Shown one piece after another: positions 44,675 through 52,939 of a stretch of DNA of 64,000 nt. The stretch is from an uncultured Acidobacteriia bacterium (GTDB lineage: Bacteria > Acidobacteriota > Terriglobia > Bryobacterales > Bryobacteraceae): assembly GCA_903851195.1 (NCBI GenBank), contig CAINNJ010000009.1, positions 116,067-180,066 of the forward strand, given 5' to 3'. How positions within the stretch are numbered: position 1 is the stretch's first letter; each line of letters begins with the position of its first letter. The position numbers and the translations under genes are program-made. Under the pieces are notes generated by a model. That model was not told where the DNA came from, did no database searches, and worked only from the letters and a program-made list of their open reading frames with translations.

Positions 44675-46048
44675 TTAAATTTCCTCAATCCGGCCGGGCG
44701 AGGCAACCACGGCTTCGATGCCGTATGTGGAATGGATGGCGGCGGCGAGCGGCGTGGAACTTTGGGGCTCGCCGTGAACCAGAAAAACGCGTTTCAGAGT
44801 TGGTGTCAAGGGCTTCATCCAGTTGAGAAGTTCTTCGGAATCCGCGTGGCCGCTGAGTTCGTCCAGGGACTCGATCCGGGCGCGGACAATCGCGGGGAGG
44901 CCAAAGATCCTCACGGTCTTCATGCCGTCCGCAAGTTTGCGCCCGAGGGTGTTCTCCGCCTGATAGCCGGTGAGAAGGACGGTATTTTTCGGGTCGCCGA
45001 TGTTGTGTCGAAGATGGTGCAGGATGCGGCCAGCCTCGCACATGCCGGAAGCCGAGATCACAATGAAAGGACCACGCAGGTCGTTCAGCTTTTTCGATTC
45101 CGCGGCGTCGCGGATATAGGTGAGGCGGCGGAAACCGAAGGGGTCCTCACCGTTCTCCAGATAGCGGCGCGTCTCTTCGTCGAAGCATTCGGGGTGGGCG
45201 CGGAAAACATCGGTGACGTTGACCGCGAGGGGGCTGTCGACGTAAATCGGCACGGCGGGCAGGCGGCGCTCGTTCATCAGCTGGTGAAGAAGCAGGACAA
45301 GTTGCTGCGTGCGTCCGACGGCGAAGGCAGGCACGATGAGGCGCCCGCCGCGGGCGAAGGTTTCGCTCACAACAGTTTCGAGCTTGCCGAGCGCTTCGCT
45401 CTCGCGCGGATGCCGCCGCCCGCCGTAGGTGCTTTCCATGATGAGGTAATCGGCGGGAGGGAGCGGTTCGGGATCGCGAATGATCGGCAGGCCCGGGCGG
45501 CCAACGTCGCCGGAGAATGCCAGCGTGGTGTGGCCGTCTCTGAGCACGATGGCGGAAGAACCCAGGATGTGGCCGGCGTCGAAGGATTCCATCGTCAGGT
45601 TGCCCCCGATTGGCGTGGGAGTGCGGTACCGGACGGGCTGGAAGAGCGCCAGGGTTTCTTCCGCGTCCTGCATGGTGAAGAGCGGCTCGACGGGTTCTTC
45701 GTCAGGGTGGTGTTTGTTGACGAATGCGGCATCGCTTTCCAGAATGTGCGCGGTGTCGCGGAGCATGGCATGACACAGATCGATGGTCGCCGGATTGGTA
45801 TAGATGGGGCCGCGGAAACCGTTCTTCACAAGGAACGGCAGGCGGCCGCTGTGATCGATGTGCGCATGCGAGAGGAGGACGGCGTCGATGGAGTTCGCGT
45901 CGAACGGGAGCGTTTTGTTCTTCTTTTCAGCTTCTTTGCGCCGGCCCTGGAACATGCCGCAATCGAGAAGAAACCGCTTGCCGCCCGATTCGAGGAGGTG
46001 CTGGGAACCCGTGACGCAGCCGGCCGCGCCGGAGAAGGTGAGTCGCAT
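44675..46048 (-). CDS. MBL-fold/beta-CASP ribonuclease-like hydrolase
   Basis: The 457-aa product has a metallo-beta-lactamase domain with H61-x-H63-x-D65-H66 (S-H-A-H-I-D-H-S-G). The beta-CASP domain follows (L-I-M-E-S-T-Y-G-G-R, V-P-A-F-A-V-G-R-T-Q-Q-L, V-I-S-A-S-G-M-C-E-A-G-R-I), then the C-terminal RMMBL motif with D-E-L-S-G-H-A-D. This is the arrangement of the CPSF-73/YSH1-like MBL nucleases that process RNA. It is a single-gene unit divergent from the halogenase operon. Confidence 0.88.
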   Translation of the reverse strand: MRLTFSGAAGCVTGSQHLLESGGKRFLLDCGMFQGRRKEAEKKNKTLPFDANSIDAVLLSHAHIDHSGRLPFLVKNGFRGPIYTNPATIDLCHAMLRDTAHILESDAAFVNKHHPDEEPVEPLFTMQDAEETLALFQPVRYRTPTPIGGNLTMESFDAGHILGSSAIVLRDGHTTLAFSGDVGRPGLPIIRDPEPLPPADYLIMESTYGGRRHPRESEALGKLETVVSETFARGGRLIVPAFAVGRTQQLVLLLHQLMNERRLPAVPIYVDSPLAVNVTDVFRAHPECFDEETRRYLENGEDPFGFRRLTYIRDAAESKKLNDLRGPFIVISASGMCEAGRILHHLRHNIGDPKNTVLLTGYQAENTLGRKLADGMKTVRIFGLPAIVRARIESLDELSGHADSEELLNWMKPLTPTLKRVFLVHGEPQSSTPLAAAIHSTYGIEAVVASPGRIEEI

Positions 46049-46294
46049 TCCCCGTCAGCATATCGCGCGGCAAAAGCGCGGCGAAACGGGCCGCGGGCGG
46101 AAGAGCCGCCGCGGGACCGCGAGGCGTCGGGTATCATAATAATTGAAGCGGTTTTCGGCCAAAATCGGCGCCCCGCCGTTTCCGTTTCAACCTCCCGCTT
46201 TCCGCGTTGTTATTAATGAATCCGACGATGTCCGAACCGAATCTATCTTCCGTGTGCGTGAATAATCTCCGAATGGAAACGGCTGCGCCTCACA
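46049..46294. promoter_or_regulatory. Divergent intergenic region with the halogenase promoter and a short upstream ORF
   Basis: The 246-bp region must hold promoters for both the beta-CASP gene and the halogenase operon. On the plus strand a short ORF (ATG 46216 or 46228, stop TAA at 46300-46302) overlaps the halogenase ATG at 46295 by 8 bases. It has no Trp codons, so a classical trp-type attenuator is unlikely. An imperfect palindrome CGGTTTTCGGCCAAAATCG lies at about 46149-46170. Confidence 0.4.
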
Positions 46295-47932
46295 ATGACT
46301 AACAACGAATCCGAAACTCCCCGGACAGTTCTGATTGCCGGCGGCGGGACGGCAGGCTGGATGACGGCCGCGTACCTGAGCAAAGCGTTCGGTCACACCG
46401 TGAATATCACGCTGATCGAATCCGCCGCGATTCCGAAAATCGGTGTCGGCGAGGCGACCATTCCCAACCTGCAGAAAGTCCTGTTCGATTTCCTTGGAAT
46501 TCCGGAACGGGAGTGGATGGCGCAGGTCAACGGAGCTTTTAAAACGGGCATCCGGTTTGTGAACTGGCGCAAGCGGGAAGAGGGGGAAGGCCCGAACCAT
46601 TTCTATCATCCGTTCGGCGTGCTGCCGGCGATCGACGGGATCCCGCTGCCGCAGTACTGGTTCAACGACACGCTGGGCCGCGGTGAAGGGGTGGAATACG
46701 CATGTTTCCGGTCGCCGGCCATGATGGACGCGATGCGGTCGCCTCGTTATGCCGATGGCAGACCCGCTGTTCCCTCCGCCTGGCATTTCGACGCGCATCT
46801 GGTCGCGGATTTCCTGATGCGCTGGAGCACGGCGCGGGGCGTCACAAGGATTGTCGACGACATCGTGGGCGTGCGGCTGAACGAGCAGGGCGCGATCGGC
46901 TCGATTGAGTCGAAAAGCGGCCGGACGCTGACCGCGGACCTGTTTATCGACTGCACGGGCTTCCGCGGGATGCTGATCAACAAGGCGCTGGGCGAGCCGT
47001 TTATCGACATGCGAAGCCAGTTGCTCTGCGACAGCGCGGTGGCGGCGGCGATTCCGAACGACGATGAGACGCTGGGAATCGAGCCGTACACGTCGGCCAT
47101 CGCCATGAAGGCGGGCTGGACCTGGAAGATCCCGATGCTGGGCCGTTTCGGCTCCGGGTATGTGTATTCGAGCGACTTTGCCACCGAAGACGAGGCGGTT
47201 CGCGACTACTGCGCGCTTTGGGGAGTCAAAGAAGGCCAGGTCAATTTCAATAAAATCCGCTTCAGAACGGGGCGGAACCGCCGGGCGTGGGTGAAGAACT
47301 GCGTCAGTATCGGGCTTTCGTCGTGCTTCCTGGAGCCGCTGGAATCCACCGGCATTTACTTCATCACGGCGGCCATTTACCAGCTGGCAAAACATTTTCA
47401 GACGCGGGATTTCGATCCGGTGATGGTCGATCAGTTCAACCGGGAAATCGAATTCATGTATGACGACTGCCGCGACTTTGTCCAGGCGCATTACTTCACC
47501 ACCACCCGGGAAGATACGGAGTTCTGGCGGGTCAACAAGAACGAACTCACGCTCAGCGACAGTATTCGCGACAAGATGGCGCTGTATAAATCCGGGATGC
47601 CGGTGAATCCGCCGACGTCCAGCGAAGAAGATTACTATGGTTCGCTCGATCAGGAGTTCCATAACTTCTGGACGAACGGAAATTATTACTGCGTGCTGGC
47701 GGGACTCGGCTATCTGCCGGACCGGCCTTACGCGCCGCTGGCTTATCTTCCGGAAAGTGTCCGGAAGTCCCGCGATGTATTCCGGCAGATCAAGCGGCAG
47801 CAGAGGGAATCCGTGGAGGAGATGCCGAGCAATTTCGAGTATCTGCGGGAACTGCACAGCAAAGAAAACTCCGGCGCACGAAGCCCCGCGCTGCGCAACA
47901 GCAATACCGCGCTCGCGGCCACAACGCGCTGA
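46295..47932 (+). CDS. Flavin-dependent tryptophan halogenase, PrnA (tryptophan 7-halogenase) type
   Basis: The 545-aa product is close to the PrnA length (538). It has the FAD motif A-G-G-G-T-A-G-W (residues 15-22) and the halogenase signature G-W-T-W-K-I-P (274-280). Using recalled PrnA numbering (+4 offset throughout), K83 and E350 match catalytic K79 and E346. The tryptophan-pocket residues H101, F103, Y443, Y444, E450 and W455 correspond to H105, F107, Y447, Y448, E454 and W459. Expected reaction: FADH2, O2 and halide convert L-Trp to 7-halo-L-Trp. FADH2 must come from a reductase; none is in the operon. The EgtD-like gene starts 2 bp after its stop. Confidence 0.9.
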   Translation: MTNNESETPRTVLIAGGGTAGWMTAAYLSKAFGHTVNITLIESAAIPKIGVGEATIPNLQKVLFDFLGIPEREWMAQVNGAFKTGIRFVNWRKREEGEGPNHFYHPFGVLPAIDGIPLPQYWFNDTLGRGEGVEYACFRSPAMMDAMRSPRYADGRPAVPSAWHFDAHLVADFLMRWSTARGVTRIVDDIVGVRLNEQGAIGSIESKSGRTLTADLFIDCTGFRGMLINKALGEPFIDMRSQLLCDSAVAAAIPNDDETLGIEPYTSAIAMKAGWTWKIPMLGRFGSGYVYSSDFATEDEAVRDYCALWGVKEGQVNFNKIRFRTGRNRRAWVKNCVSIGLSSCFLEPLESTGIYFITAAIYQLAKHFQTRDFDPVMVDQFNREIEFMYDDCRDFVQAHYFTTTREDTEFWRVNKNELTLSDSIRDKMALYKSGMPVNPPTSSEEDYYGSLDQEFHNFWTNGNYYCVLAGLGYLPDRPYAPLAYLPESVRKSRDVFRQIKRQQRESVEEMPSNFEYLRELHSKENSGARSPALRNSNTALAATTR

Positions 47933-47934
47933 TT

Positions 47935-48900
47935 ATGGCGACTACACCGCTCGAAATTTACGATTTCGCGCCCGGGGTGCCTTCGATTTATGAAGAGGTC
48001 ATGGCCGGGCTGCGGAAAACTCCGAAAGAGATTTCCGCCCTCTACAGCTACGACGAGCGCGGAGCCCACTTATTCGAGGATATCTGCCGCCAGCCGGAGT
48101 ATTATCTGGGCCGCACGGAAATCGCGATTCTGGAAGAGCATATCGACGAACTGGCGGCGATGCCGGGCGGCGATATCGCGCTGATCGAGTACGGCAGCGG
48201 CAGCAGCCGGAAAACGCGCGTGTTGCTGGACCGCTTGCCGCAGGTGGCCGCATATGTTCCGATCGACATTTCGAAAGAGATGCTGGTGCAGTCGGCCGCT
48301 GAACTGGCCGGGCGTTACCGGGGACTTTCCGTGCTGCCCGTGTGCGCGGACTACGATCAGGCGTTCGAACTTCCCCCGGCGGTCAGCCAATACAGCCGGC
48401 GGCTGTTCTTCTACCCGGGTTCGACAATCGGCAATCGTATGCCCGACGACGCGGGTGCGTTCCTGCGGCGTATGCGGACACTGTGCGGCAGCGAAGGCGC
48501 GCTGCTGATCGGCGTGGATCTGAGGAAAGACCCGGCGCTGACCCTGCCCGCTTATGATGACGCGGCCGGAATCTCGCCGTCGTTCAATCTGAATGCACTG
48601 AGTTGCCTGAATCGGGAACTGGGCGCCGATTTCGACCTTGCACGGTTTCAGCATCACTTTTGCTACAACGAGCGGGAAGGCCGTGTCGAGATTTCCATCG
48701 TCAGCCGGGAAAAGCAGGTGGTCCATCTGCAGGGAACGCCGGTTTGGTTCGACGAAGGCGAGAAGATCTGGCGCGCTTACGCGTACAAATACAGCGTGAC
48801 GGATTTCCAGCGGATTGCCGGGGACGCGGGCTGGCGCAGTGAGCGGGCCTGGACGGACGACCGGCAATTGTTCAGCGTGCAGTATTTCACGGCCGCTTAG
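47935..48900 (+). CDS. EgtD-family amino-acid N-alpha-trimethyltransferase with a non-histidine pocket
   Basis: The 321-aa product is exactly EgtD length and keeps the family core: L-F-E-D-I-C-R-Q-P-E-Y-Y, E-Y-G-S-G-S-S-R-K-T-R (SAM), F-Y-P-G-S-T-I-G-N and A-Y-D-D-A-A-G. Against recalled M. smegmatis EgtD, backbone-binding Y56, N166 and Y206 are kept (Y57, N167, Y207). The imidazole-recognition residues M252, E282 and S284 align with I253, A281 and A283. An E282A/M252V EgtD is reported to switch from histidine to tryptophan. Coupled to the halogenase and lacking egtB nearby, it probably makes a tryptophan or halotryptophan betaine. Its TAG stop coincides with the target site of the MITE that follows. 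Confidence 0.85.
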   Translation: MATTPLEIYDFAPGVPSIYEEVMAGLRKTPKEISALYSYDERGAHLFEDICRQPEYYLGRTEIAILEEHIDELAAMPGGDIALIEYGSGSSRKTRVLLDRLPQVAAYVPIDISKEMLVQSAAELAGRYRGLSVLPVCADYDQAFELPPAVSQYSRRLFFYPGSTIGNRMPDDAGAFLRRMRTLCGSEGALLIGVDLRKDPALTLPAYDDAAGISPSFNLNALSCLNRELGADFDLARFQHHFCYNEREGRVEISIVSREKQVVHLQGTPVWFDEGEKIWRAYAYKYSVTDFQRIAGDAGWRSERAWTDDRQLFSVQYFTAA

Positions 48901-49112
48901 CAGCCCGTGGCAGAAGTGGGGTGAGTCGCGTTGCGAGCGCCACGGGGCCAAATGCGAGGCGCGGCGCTGCATTCGATGCGGGACATCTCACAAGCGGCGC
49001 AACGAAGCAGGTGGCCCCGTGCCGCAGCAACCCGACCGGGCGCCAGTTCAGGTTCTCGGCGATTTGTCCAGCAAGCTCGGCGCGCGGCTCGCCTCACTTC
49101 TGCCACGGGCTG
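48901..49112. mobile_element. MITE-like non-autonomous element with 30-bp terminal inverted repeats and 4-bp target duplication
   Basis: Positions 48901-48930 and 49083-49112 are inverted repeats matching at 27 of 30 positions (ends CAGCCCGTGG / CCACGGGCTG). All three differences are transitions. TTAG at 48897-48900 is repeated at 49113-49116, giving a 4-bp target-site duplication. A second nested pair (CACGGGGCCA / TGGCCCCGTG) lies inside. No transposase or other ORF fits within 212 bp. The insertion point is the stop codon of the methyltransferase, and the duplication restores that stop. Confidence 0.75.
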
Positions 49113-49140
49113 TTAGGTCCGGAGGCGCCCTGATGTCGCC

Positions 49141-49881
49141 CTAATTCGCGGACGGGCGCTCGATGTGATCGATCACGAGGATTTCCTGCGGGGCCCGGAC
49201 CGATTGTAATTTCAGACCCAGCTGTTTTTCGATGGCGTCGACGAGAGCGAGATTGAGCTGGTCCGCGGGGTCGGCCGGCGATTGCTCCGCGTCGGGAAGA
49301 ATCCGGAGATCCACGTCGAATTTCCCGGTGAGGCCGGTCTCATTGATCACCGTCCGTCCCAGCATATTCGAAAGAATATTCGTGATCACATAAAAAGGGA
49401 CGGCATCGCCGATCAGTCGGCCGCCACCCATTTCCCTGGGACCGCCCCGTTCGGGCTCCGTCTGGTCGGCGGATCGTTTCATTTTGAGTCCGCTTCGCGC
49501 GACTACCAGGGAATACGCGGGAGCTTCTTTCATTTCCACGTGAACCTGCAGATGGAATCTGTCGGCCAGAAGCGATTTCTCCATCTCGTGGCTGGCCTTT
49601 TGACCGCGTCCCGCTTTCGCCTGAACATCGAAGCATTCCGAGGCGATCCAGGCGGGGCCGCCCGCAATCTGGAAGTCCCTCTTCCCAAAGGCAACCTGGA
49701 TCAAACCCTTCGCGGACATGTTGCGCACCGACAGCGTGGAATTGCGTAGTCCGTAATACATCCGCTCATTCGACTGGTTGGGTTTGACGGAGGCGACTTC
49801 GAATTCCGCGCGTGGCAATGGCGGTTGGGCGTTGATCCCGGGACAGATCGCAATCAGCGCGAGCGCAGTGGCGGTTCTCAT
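49141..49881 (-). CDS. TIGR03435 family protein (second copy)
   Basis: From ATG 49881 the product is 246 aa with a signal peptide (about 1-18) and the family order: F-E-V-A-S-V-K-P-N-Q-S, then I-A-G-G-P-A-W-I-A-S-E-C-F-D-V, then L-L-A-D-R-F-H-L-Q-V-H, then Y-S-L-V-V-A-R-S-G, T-V-I-N-E-T-G-L-T-G-K-F-D-V, ending E-I-L-V-I-D-H-I-E-R-P-S. It is clearly divergent from the copy at 9839-10618. It lies 4 bp after the amidohydrolase stop on the same strand. Role unknown. Confidence 0.9.
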   Translation of the reverse strand: MRTATALALIAICPGINAQPPLPRAEFEVASVKPNQSNERMYYGLRNSTLSVRNMSAKGLIQVAFGKRDFQIAGGPAWIASECFDVQAKAGRGQKASHEMEKSLLADRFHLQVHVEMKEAPAYSLVVARSGLKMKRSADQTEPERGGPREMGGGRLIGDAVPFYVITNILSNMLGRTVINETGLTGKFDVDLRILPDAEQSPADPADQLNLALVDAIEKQLGLKLQSVRAPQEILVIDHIERPSAN

Positions 49882-49885
49882 GCGA

Positions 49886-51112
49886 CTACTTCGTCTTATC
49901 CACAACCACTTCACCGCCCTTCATAACCCAGCGGACCTTCTGAATCACCACTTCGATGTCCTGCAGCGGATCGCCTTCCACGGCGACGATATCGGCGAAG
50001 GCGCCCGGCTTCAGCCTGCCGAGTTTCTCTTCCATGCCGAGCAGAGCGGCGCCTTCCGTCGTGGCGGCGCGCAGCGCCTGTTCCGGCGTCATGCCGGCCT
50101 TGACGAACCAGCGCAGTTCGCGGGTATTTTCGCCGAACATCGTGTAGACGGCATCGGATCCCATGGCGAAGCGAACGCCCGCTTTGAAGGCGCGGCGCGC
50201 GGTTTCCAGGTTGCGCGCGATGAAGTCGTTCAGCGGTTCGGTGGCTCCGGGCGGATAGCCGAGCAGCTTCGCGTTATCGACGTAGTAGCGGTTGTGGTCG
50301 ATAGTGGGGACGTACACGATCCGGCGGCGGGCGAGTTCGGCGATCGTGGCGTCGTCCATGTCGGTGGAGTGTTCCAGGGAGTCGGTGCCGGCGCGAATAG
50401 CGTCCCGGGCTCCCGCCGGGCCGTAGGTGTGGATGGCGATGCGCTTGCCGAGGGCGTGGGCGGCGTCAACGGCGGCCTTCATCTCTTCATAGGTGAAAGT
50501 CTCAAAGCCGGTGACGTCCTGGCCGGAGCCGGTCGAGCCGTACATCTTAATCACATCGGCGCCGGCGGCGGACTGCAGGCGCACGATTTTCATTACCTCG
50601 GCGGGACCGTCCGCCGTGCCGGGACCGGGCGAGGGGCCACGCGAAATCATCAGGCCATAGCCGGCGACGAACATGCGGGGGCCGGGCATCGCGCCCTGGT
50701 TGATGAGATCGCGCATGGCGATGTCCTGGTAGTCTCGCGCGCCGAGGTCGCGCACGGTGGTAACGCCGGTCTCAAGCGTCTTGCGGGCGTTTTCGCGGGC
50801 GAGATAAACGGCGGCCGCGGAACGGGCCGGCTGCGCGATTTTATTGAGACTCGCCGGCAACACATAGGTCATATGAGTGTGCACGTCGATGAGCCCGGGG
50901 ATGGCGGTGTACCGGGTCATATCGCGCGCGCCAGTAACGGAGGATGCCGCGGTTGAGGCGGCCTCAACGCGAACGATCCGGCCGTTTTCCACGGTGACCA
51001 CGGCATTCGCAAGAAGCTTCTCGCCGTCCCAGACATGCCCGAAGCGATAAGCCTGCTGCTGCGCGGAAGCAGCGGTGGTGAGAGCGAAGAGGAGGGGTAG
51101 TATTTCGCGCAT
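49886..51112 (-). CDS. Secreted amidohydrolase (imidazolonepropionase-like)
   Basis: From ATG 51112 the product is 408 aa with a signal peptide (about 1-18). The amidohydrolase signature follows: I-P-G-L-I-D-V-H-T-H-M-T (H-x-H), then G-V-T-T-V-R-D-L-G-A, then I-H-T-Y-G (metal His), L-E-H-S-T-D-M and F-A-M-G-S-D-A (catalytic Asp). Such periplasmic members cleave dipeptides or cyclic amides. The substrate is unknown. The open frame extends upstream to 51220 but only overlaps the divergent potA start. Confidence 0.87.
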   Translation of the reverse strand: MREILPLLFALTTAASAQQQAYRFGHVWDGEKLLANAVVTVENGRIVRVEAASTAASSVTGARDMTRYTAIPGLIDVHTHMTYVLPASLNKIAQPARSAAAVYLARENARKTLETGVTTVRDLGARDYQDIAMRDLINQGAMPGPRMFVAGYGLMISRGPSPGPGTADGPAEVMKIVRLQSAAGADVIKMYGSTGSGQDVTGFETFTYEEMKAAVDAAHALGKRIAIHTYGPAGARDAIRAGTDSLEHSTDMDDATIAELARRRIVYVPTIDHNRYYVDNAKLLGYPPGATEPLNDFIARNLETARRAFKAGVRFAMGSDAVYTMFGENTRELRWFVKAGMTPEQALRAATTEGAALLGMEEKLGRLKPGAFADIVAVEGDPLQDIEVVIQKVRWVMKGGEVVVDKTK

Positions 51113-51155
51113 CTGAGGCTCTATGTTAACCCGGCGGTTAAGATGTCGGTATTCG

Positions 51156-52112
51156 ATGGAAGCCGTTCTGGAACTGCGCGCGATTGCCAAAGAGTACACG
51201 GGACATCGCGCGGTGGACAATGTTTCCCTGCGACTGGAACGCGGCGGCTTCTACTGCCTGCTGGGGCCTTCCGGCTGCGGAAAAACCACGACGCTCCGCA
51301 TGGTGGGCGGCTTCGAGCAGCCGACCAGCGGCGAGATTCTGCTGGGCGGCGCGACGGTGACCGGACTGAGGCCGTGGCAGCGCGACGTCAGCACGGTGTT
51401 TCAGAACTATGCGCTGTTTCCGCACCTCACGGCACTGCGGAATATCGAGTTCGGCCTGCGGGAGCGGCGGGCGGCGGATGCCCGGGAGAAAGCGCTCCGG
51501 GCGCTGGAACTGGTGCAGTTGTCGGCAAAGCGGGACAGTTTGCCGGCGCAGCTTTCCGGGGGCGAGAAGCAGCGCGTGGCGCTGGCGCGGTCGCTGGTGC
51601 TGGAACCGCAACTGCTACTGCTCGACGAACCCCTGGCGGCGCTCGATCCCCGGCTTCGGAAGGCCATGCGGGCGGAACTGAAGGCCATGCAGCGGAAGAC
51701 GGGCATTACGTTTCTCTTCGTCACGCACGACCAGGAAGAAGCGCTCTCGATGTCGGACAAGATGGCGGTGATGAATAAAGGCCGCATCGAACAGTTCGGG
51801 ACGCCGGAAGAAGTTTATCTGCGCCCGTCCACGGCGTTCGTGGCGGGCTTTCTGGGCGCCATCAACTGGTTCGGAAAGGCGGGCGTCCGGCCGGAGGCCA
51901 CGCGCGTCGCGTACACCGCTCCGGAAGGGCTGCCGGCGCGGCGGGGAACGGTGGAGAGCCGGTTGTTTCTGGGCAATTGCATCCATGTCCACGCGCGTCT
52001 GGCGGAGGGTGGCCAGGCGATCTGCGAAGTGGCGCGGGACGAAAGGCAGTTCACCGAAGGCGAGGAAGTGTGGCTGCACTGGCATCCGGCCGATGAGTTG
52101 CGTTTCGAGTGA
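51156..52112 (+). CDS. potA: Spermidine/putrescine-type ABC transporter ATP-binding protein
   Basis: From ATG 51156 the product is 318 aa. It has Walker A G-P-S-G-C-G-K-T-T (residues 37-45), signature L-S-G-G-E, Walker B L-L-L-L-D-E-P-L-A-A-L-D and the H-loop V-T-H-D-Q-E-E-A. A C-terminal TOBE-like regulatory region follows from about 235, as in PotA/CysA proteins. It couples ATP hydrolysis to uptake by the PotB/PotC pair. It heads a four-gene operon in which each start overlaps the previous stop by 4 bases. Confidence 0.9.
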   Translation: MEAVLELRAIAKEYTGHRAVDNVSLRLERGGFYCLLGPSGCGKTTTLRMVGGFEQPTSGEILLGGATVTGLRPWQRDVSTVFQNYALFPHLTALRNIEFGLRERRAADAREKALRALELVQLSAKRDSLPAQLSGGEKQRVALARSLVLEPQLLLLDEPLAALDPRLRKAMRAELKAMQRKTGITFLFVTHDQEEALSMSDKMAVMNKGRIEQFGTPEEVYLRPSTAFVAGFLGAINWFGKAGVRPEATRVAYTAPEGLPARRGTVESRLFLGNCIHVHARLAEGGQAICEVARDERQFTEGEEVWLHWHPADELRFE

Positions 52113-52939
52113 ACACGCGGTGGTGGTTCCTGCTGCCCGCCCGTGTCTGGACGGCTTTGTTTTTGCTCGCTCCGCTGGGCATTGTCGGCGCTTACAGCGT
52201 ACTGACGCGGGGCGACTACGGCGGCGTGGAAGCGCCGTGGACAATGGAGAGCTACACGCGGCTGATCGATCCGCTGTACCTGGCGATCCTGTGGCGGTCC
52301 GTATGGATGGCGACGCTTTCCACGGTGCTTTGCGCACTGCTGGGGTTCCCGCTGGCGTTGTTCATCGCGCGGGCGGGGCGGCGGAAAAACCTCTGGCTGC
52401 AACTGGTGCTGCTGCCGTTCTGGACCAGCTTCCTGGTACGTACCTATGCATGGCTGTTCATCCTGCGGGACACGGGACTGGTGAATACGGTGCTGCAGCG
52501 GCTGCATGTGATCCGCACCCCGTTGCCGCTCTTATATAACGACGGCGCGGTGCTGCTGGGCCTGGTTTACAGTTTTCTGCCGTTCTTCGTCCTGCCGGTC
52601 TATGCGGCGCTGGAGCGTCTCGATGGTTCCCTGGCGGAAGCGGCGGCGGATCTGGGAGCGCGGCCTCTATCGACGCTGCGGCGCGTGATTCTGCCGCTCT
52701 CCGCGCCGGGCATCGCGGCGGGATGCGTGCTGGTGTTCATCCCCTGTCTGGGGTCGTATCTGACGCCGGATCTGTTGGGCGGCGGCAAGACGGTGATGGT
52801 GGGGAATCTGATTCAGAACCAGTTCACCACCGCGCGGGACTGGCCGTTCGGATCGGCCACGTCCCTGGTGCTGATGCTGGTGAGCGCGCTGGCACTGTTA
52901 ATGATGATGCGCAGCCCGGCGACGAAGGAAATGCTGTGA
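52109..52939 (+). CDS. potB: Polyamine-type ABC transporter permease (PotB-like)
   Basis: The 276-aa product starts at a GTG overlapping the potA stop. It has six predicted transmembrane segments and the inner-membrane permease loop E-A-A-A-D-L-G-A (in L-A-E-A-A-A-D-L-G-A-R-P) that contacts the ATPase. Typical PotB features include an N-terminal A-L-F-L-L-A-P-L-G-I helix and the P-G-I-A-A-G core. No signal peptide. Confidence 0.88.
   Translation: MNTRWWFLLPARVWTALFLLAPLGIVGAYSVLTRGDYGGVEAPWTMESYTRLIDPLYLAILWRSVWMATLSTVLCALLGFPLALFIARAGRRKNLWLQLVLLPFWTSFLVRTYAWLFILRDTGLVNTVLQRLHVIRTPLPLLYNDGAVLLGLVYSFLPFFVLPVYAALERLDGSLAEAAADLGARPLSTLRRVILPLSAPGIAAGCVLVFIPCLGSYLTPDLLGGGKTVMVGNLIQNQFTTARDWPFGSATSLVLMLVSALALLMMMRSPATKEML

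Noticed and set aside
44732..46216. Long plus-strand frame opposite the beta-CASP gene
   Set aside because: It lies antisense to an obvious MBL/beta-CASP gene and has no motif.
46228..46302. Classical trp-type attenuator before the halogenase
   Set aside because: The upstream small ORF has no Trp codons and no terminator/antiterminator pair was found.
47935..48900. Plain ergothioneine biosynthesis assignment (egtD)
   Set aside because: No egtB, egtC or egtE gene is nearby and the histidine-recognition residues are replaced.
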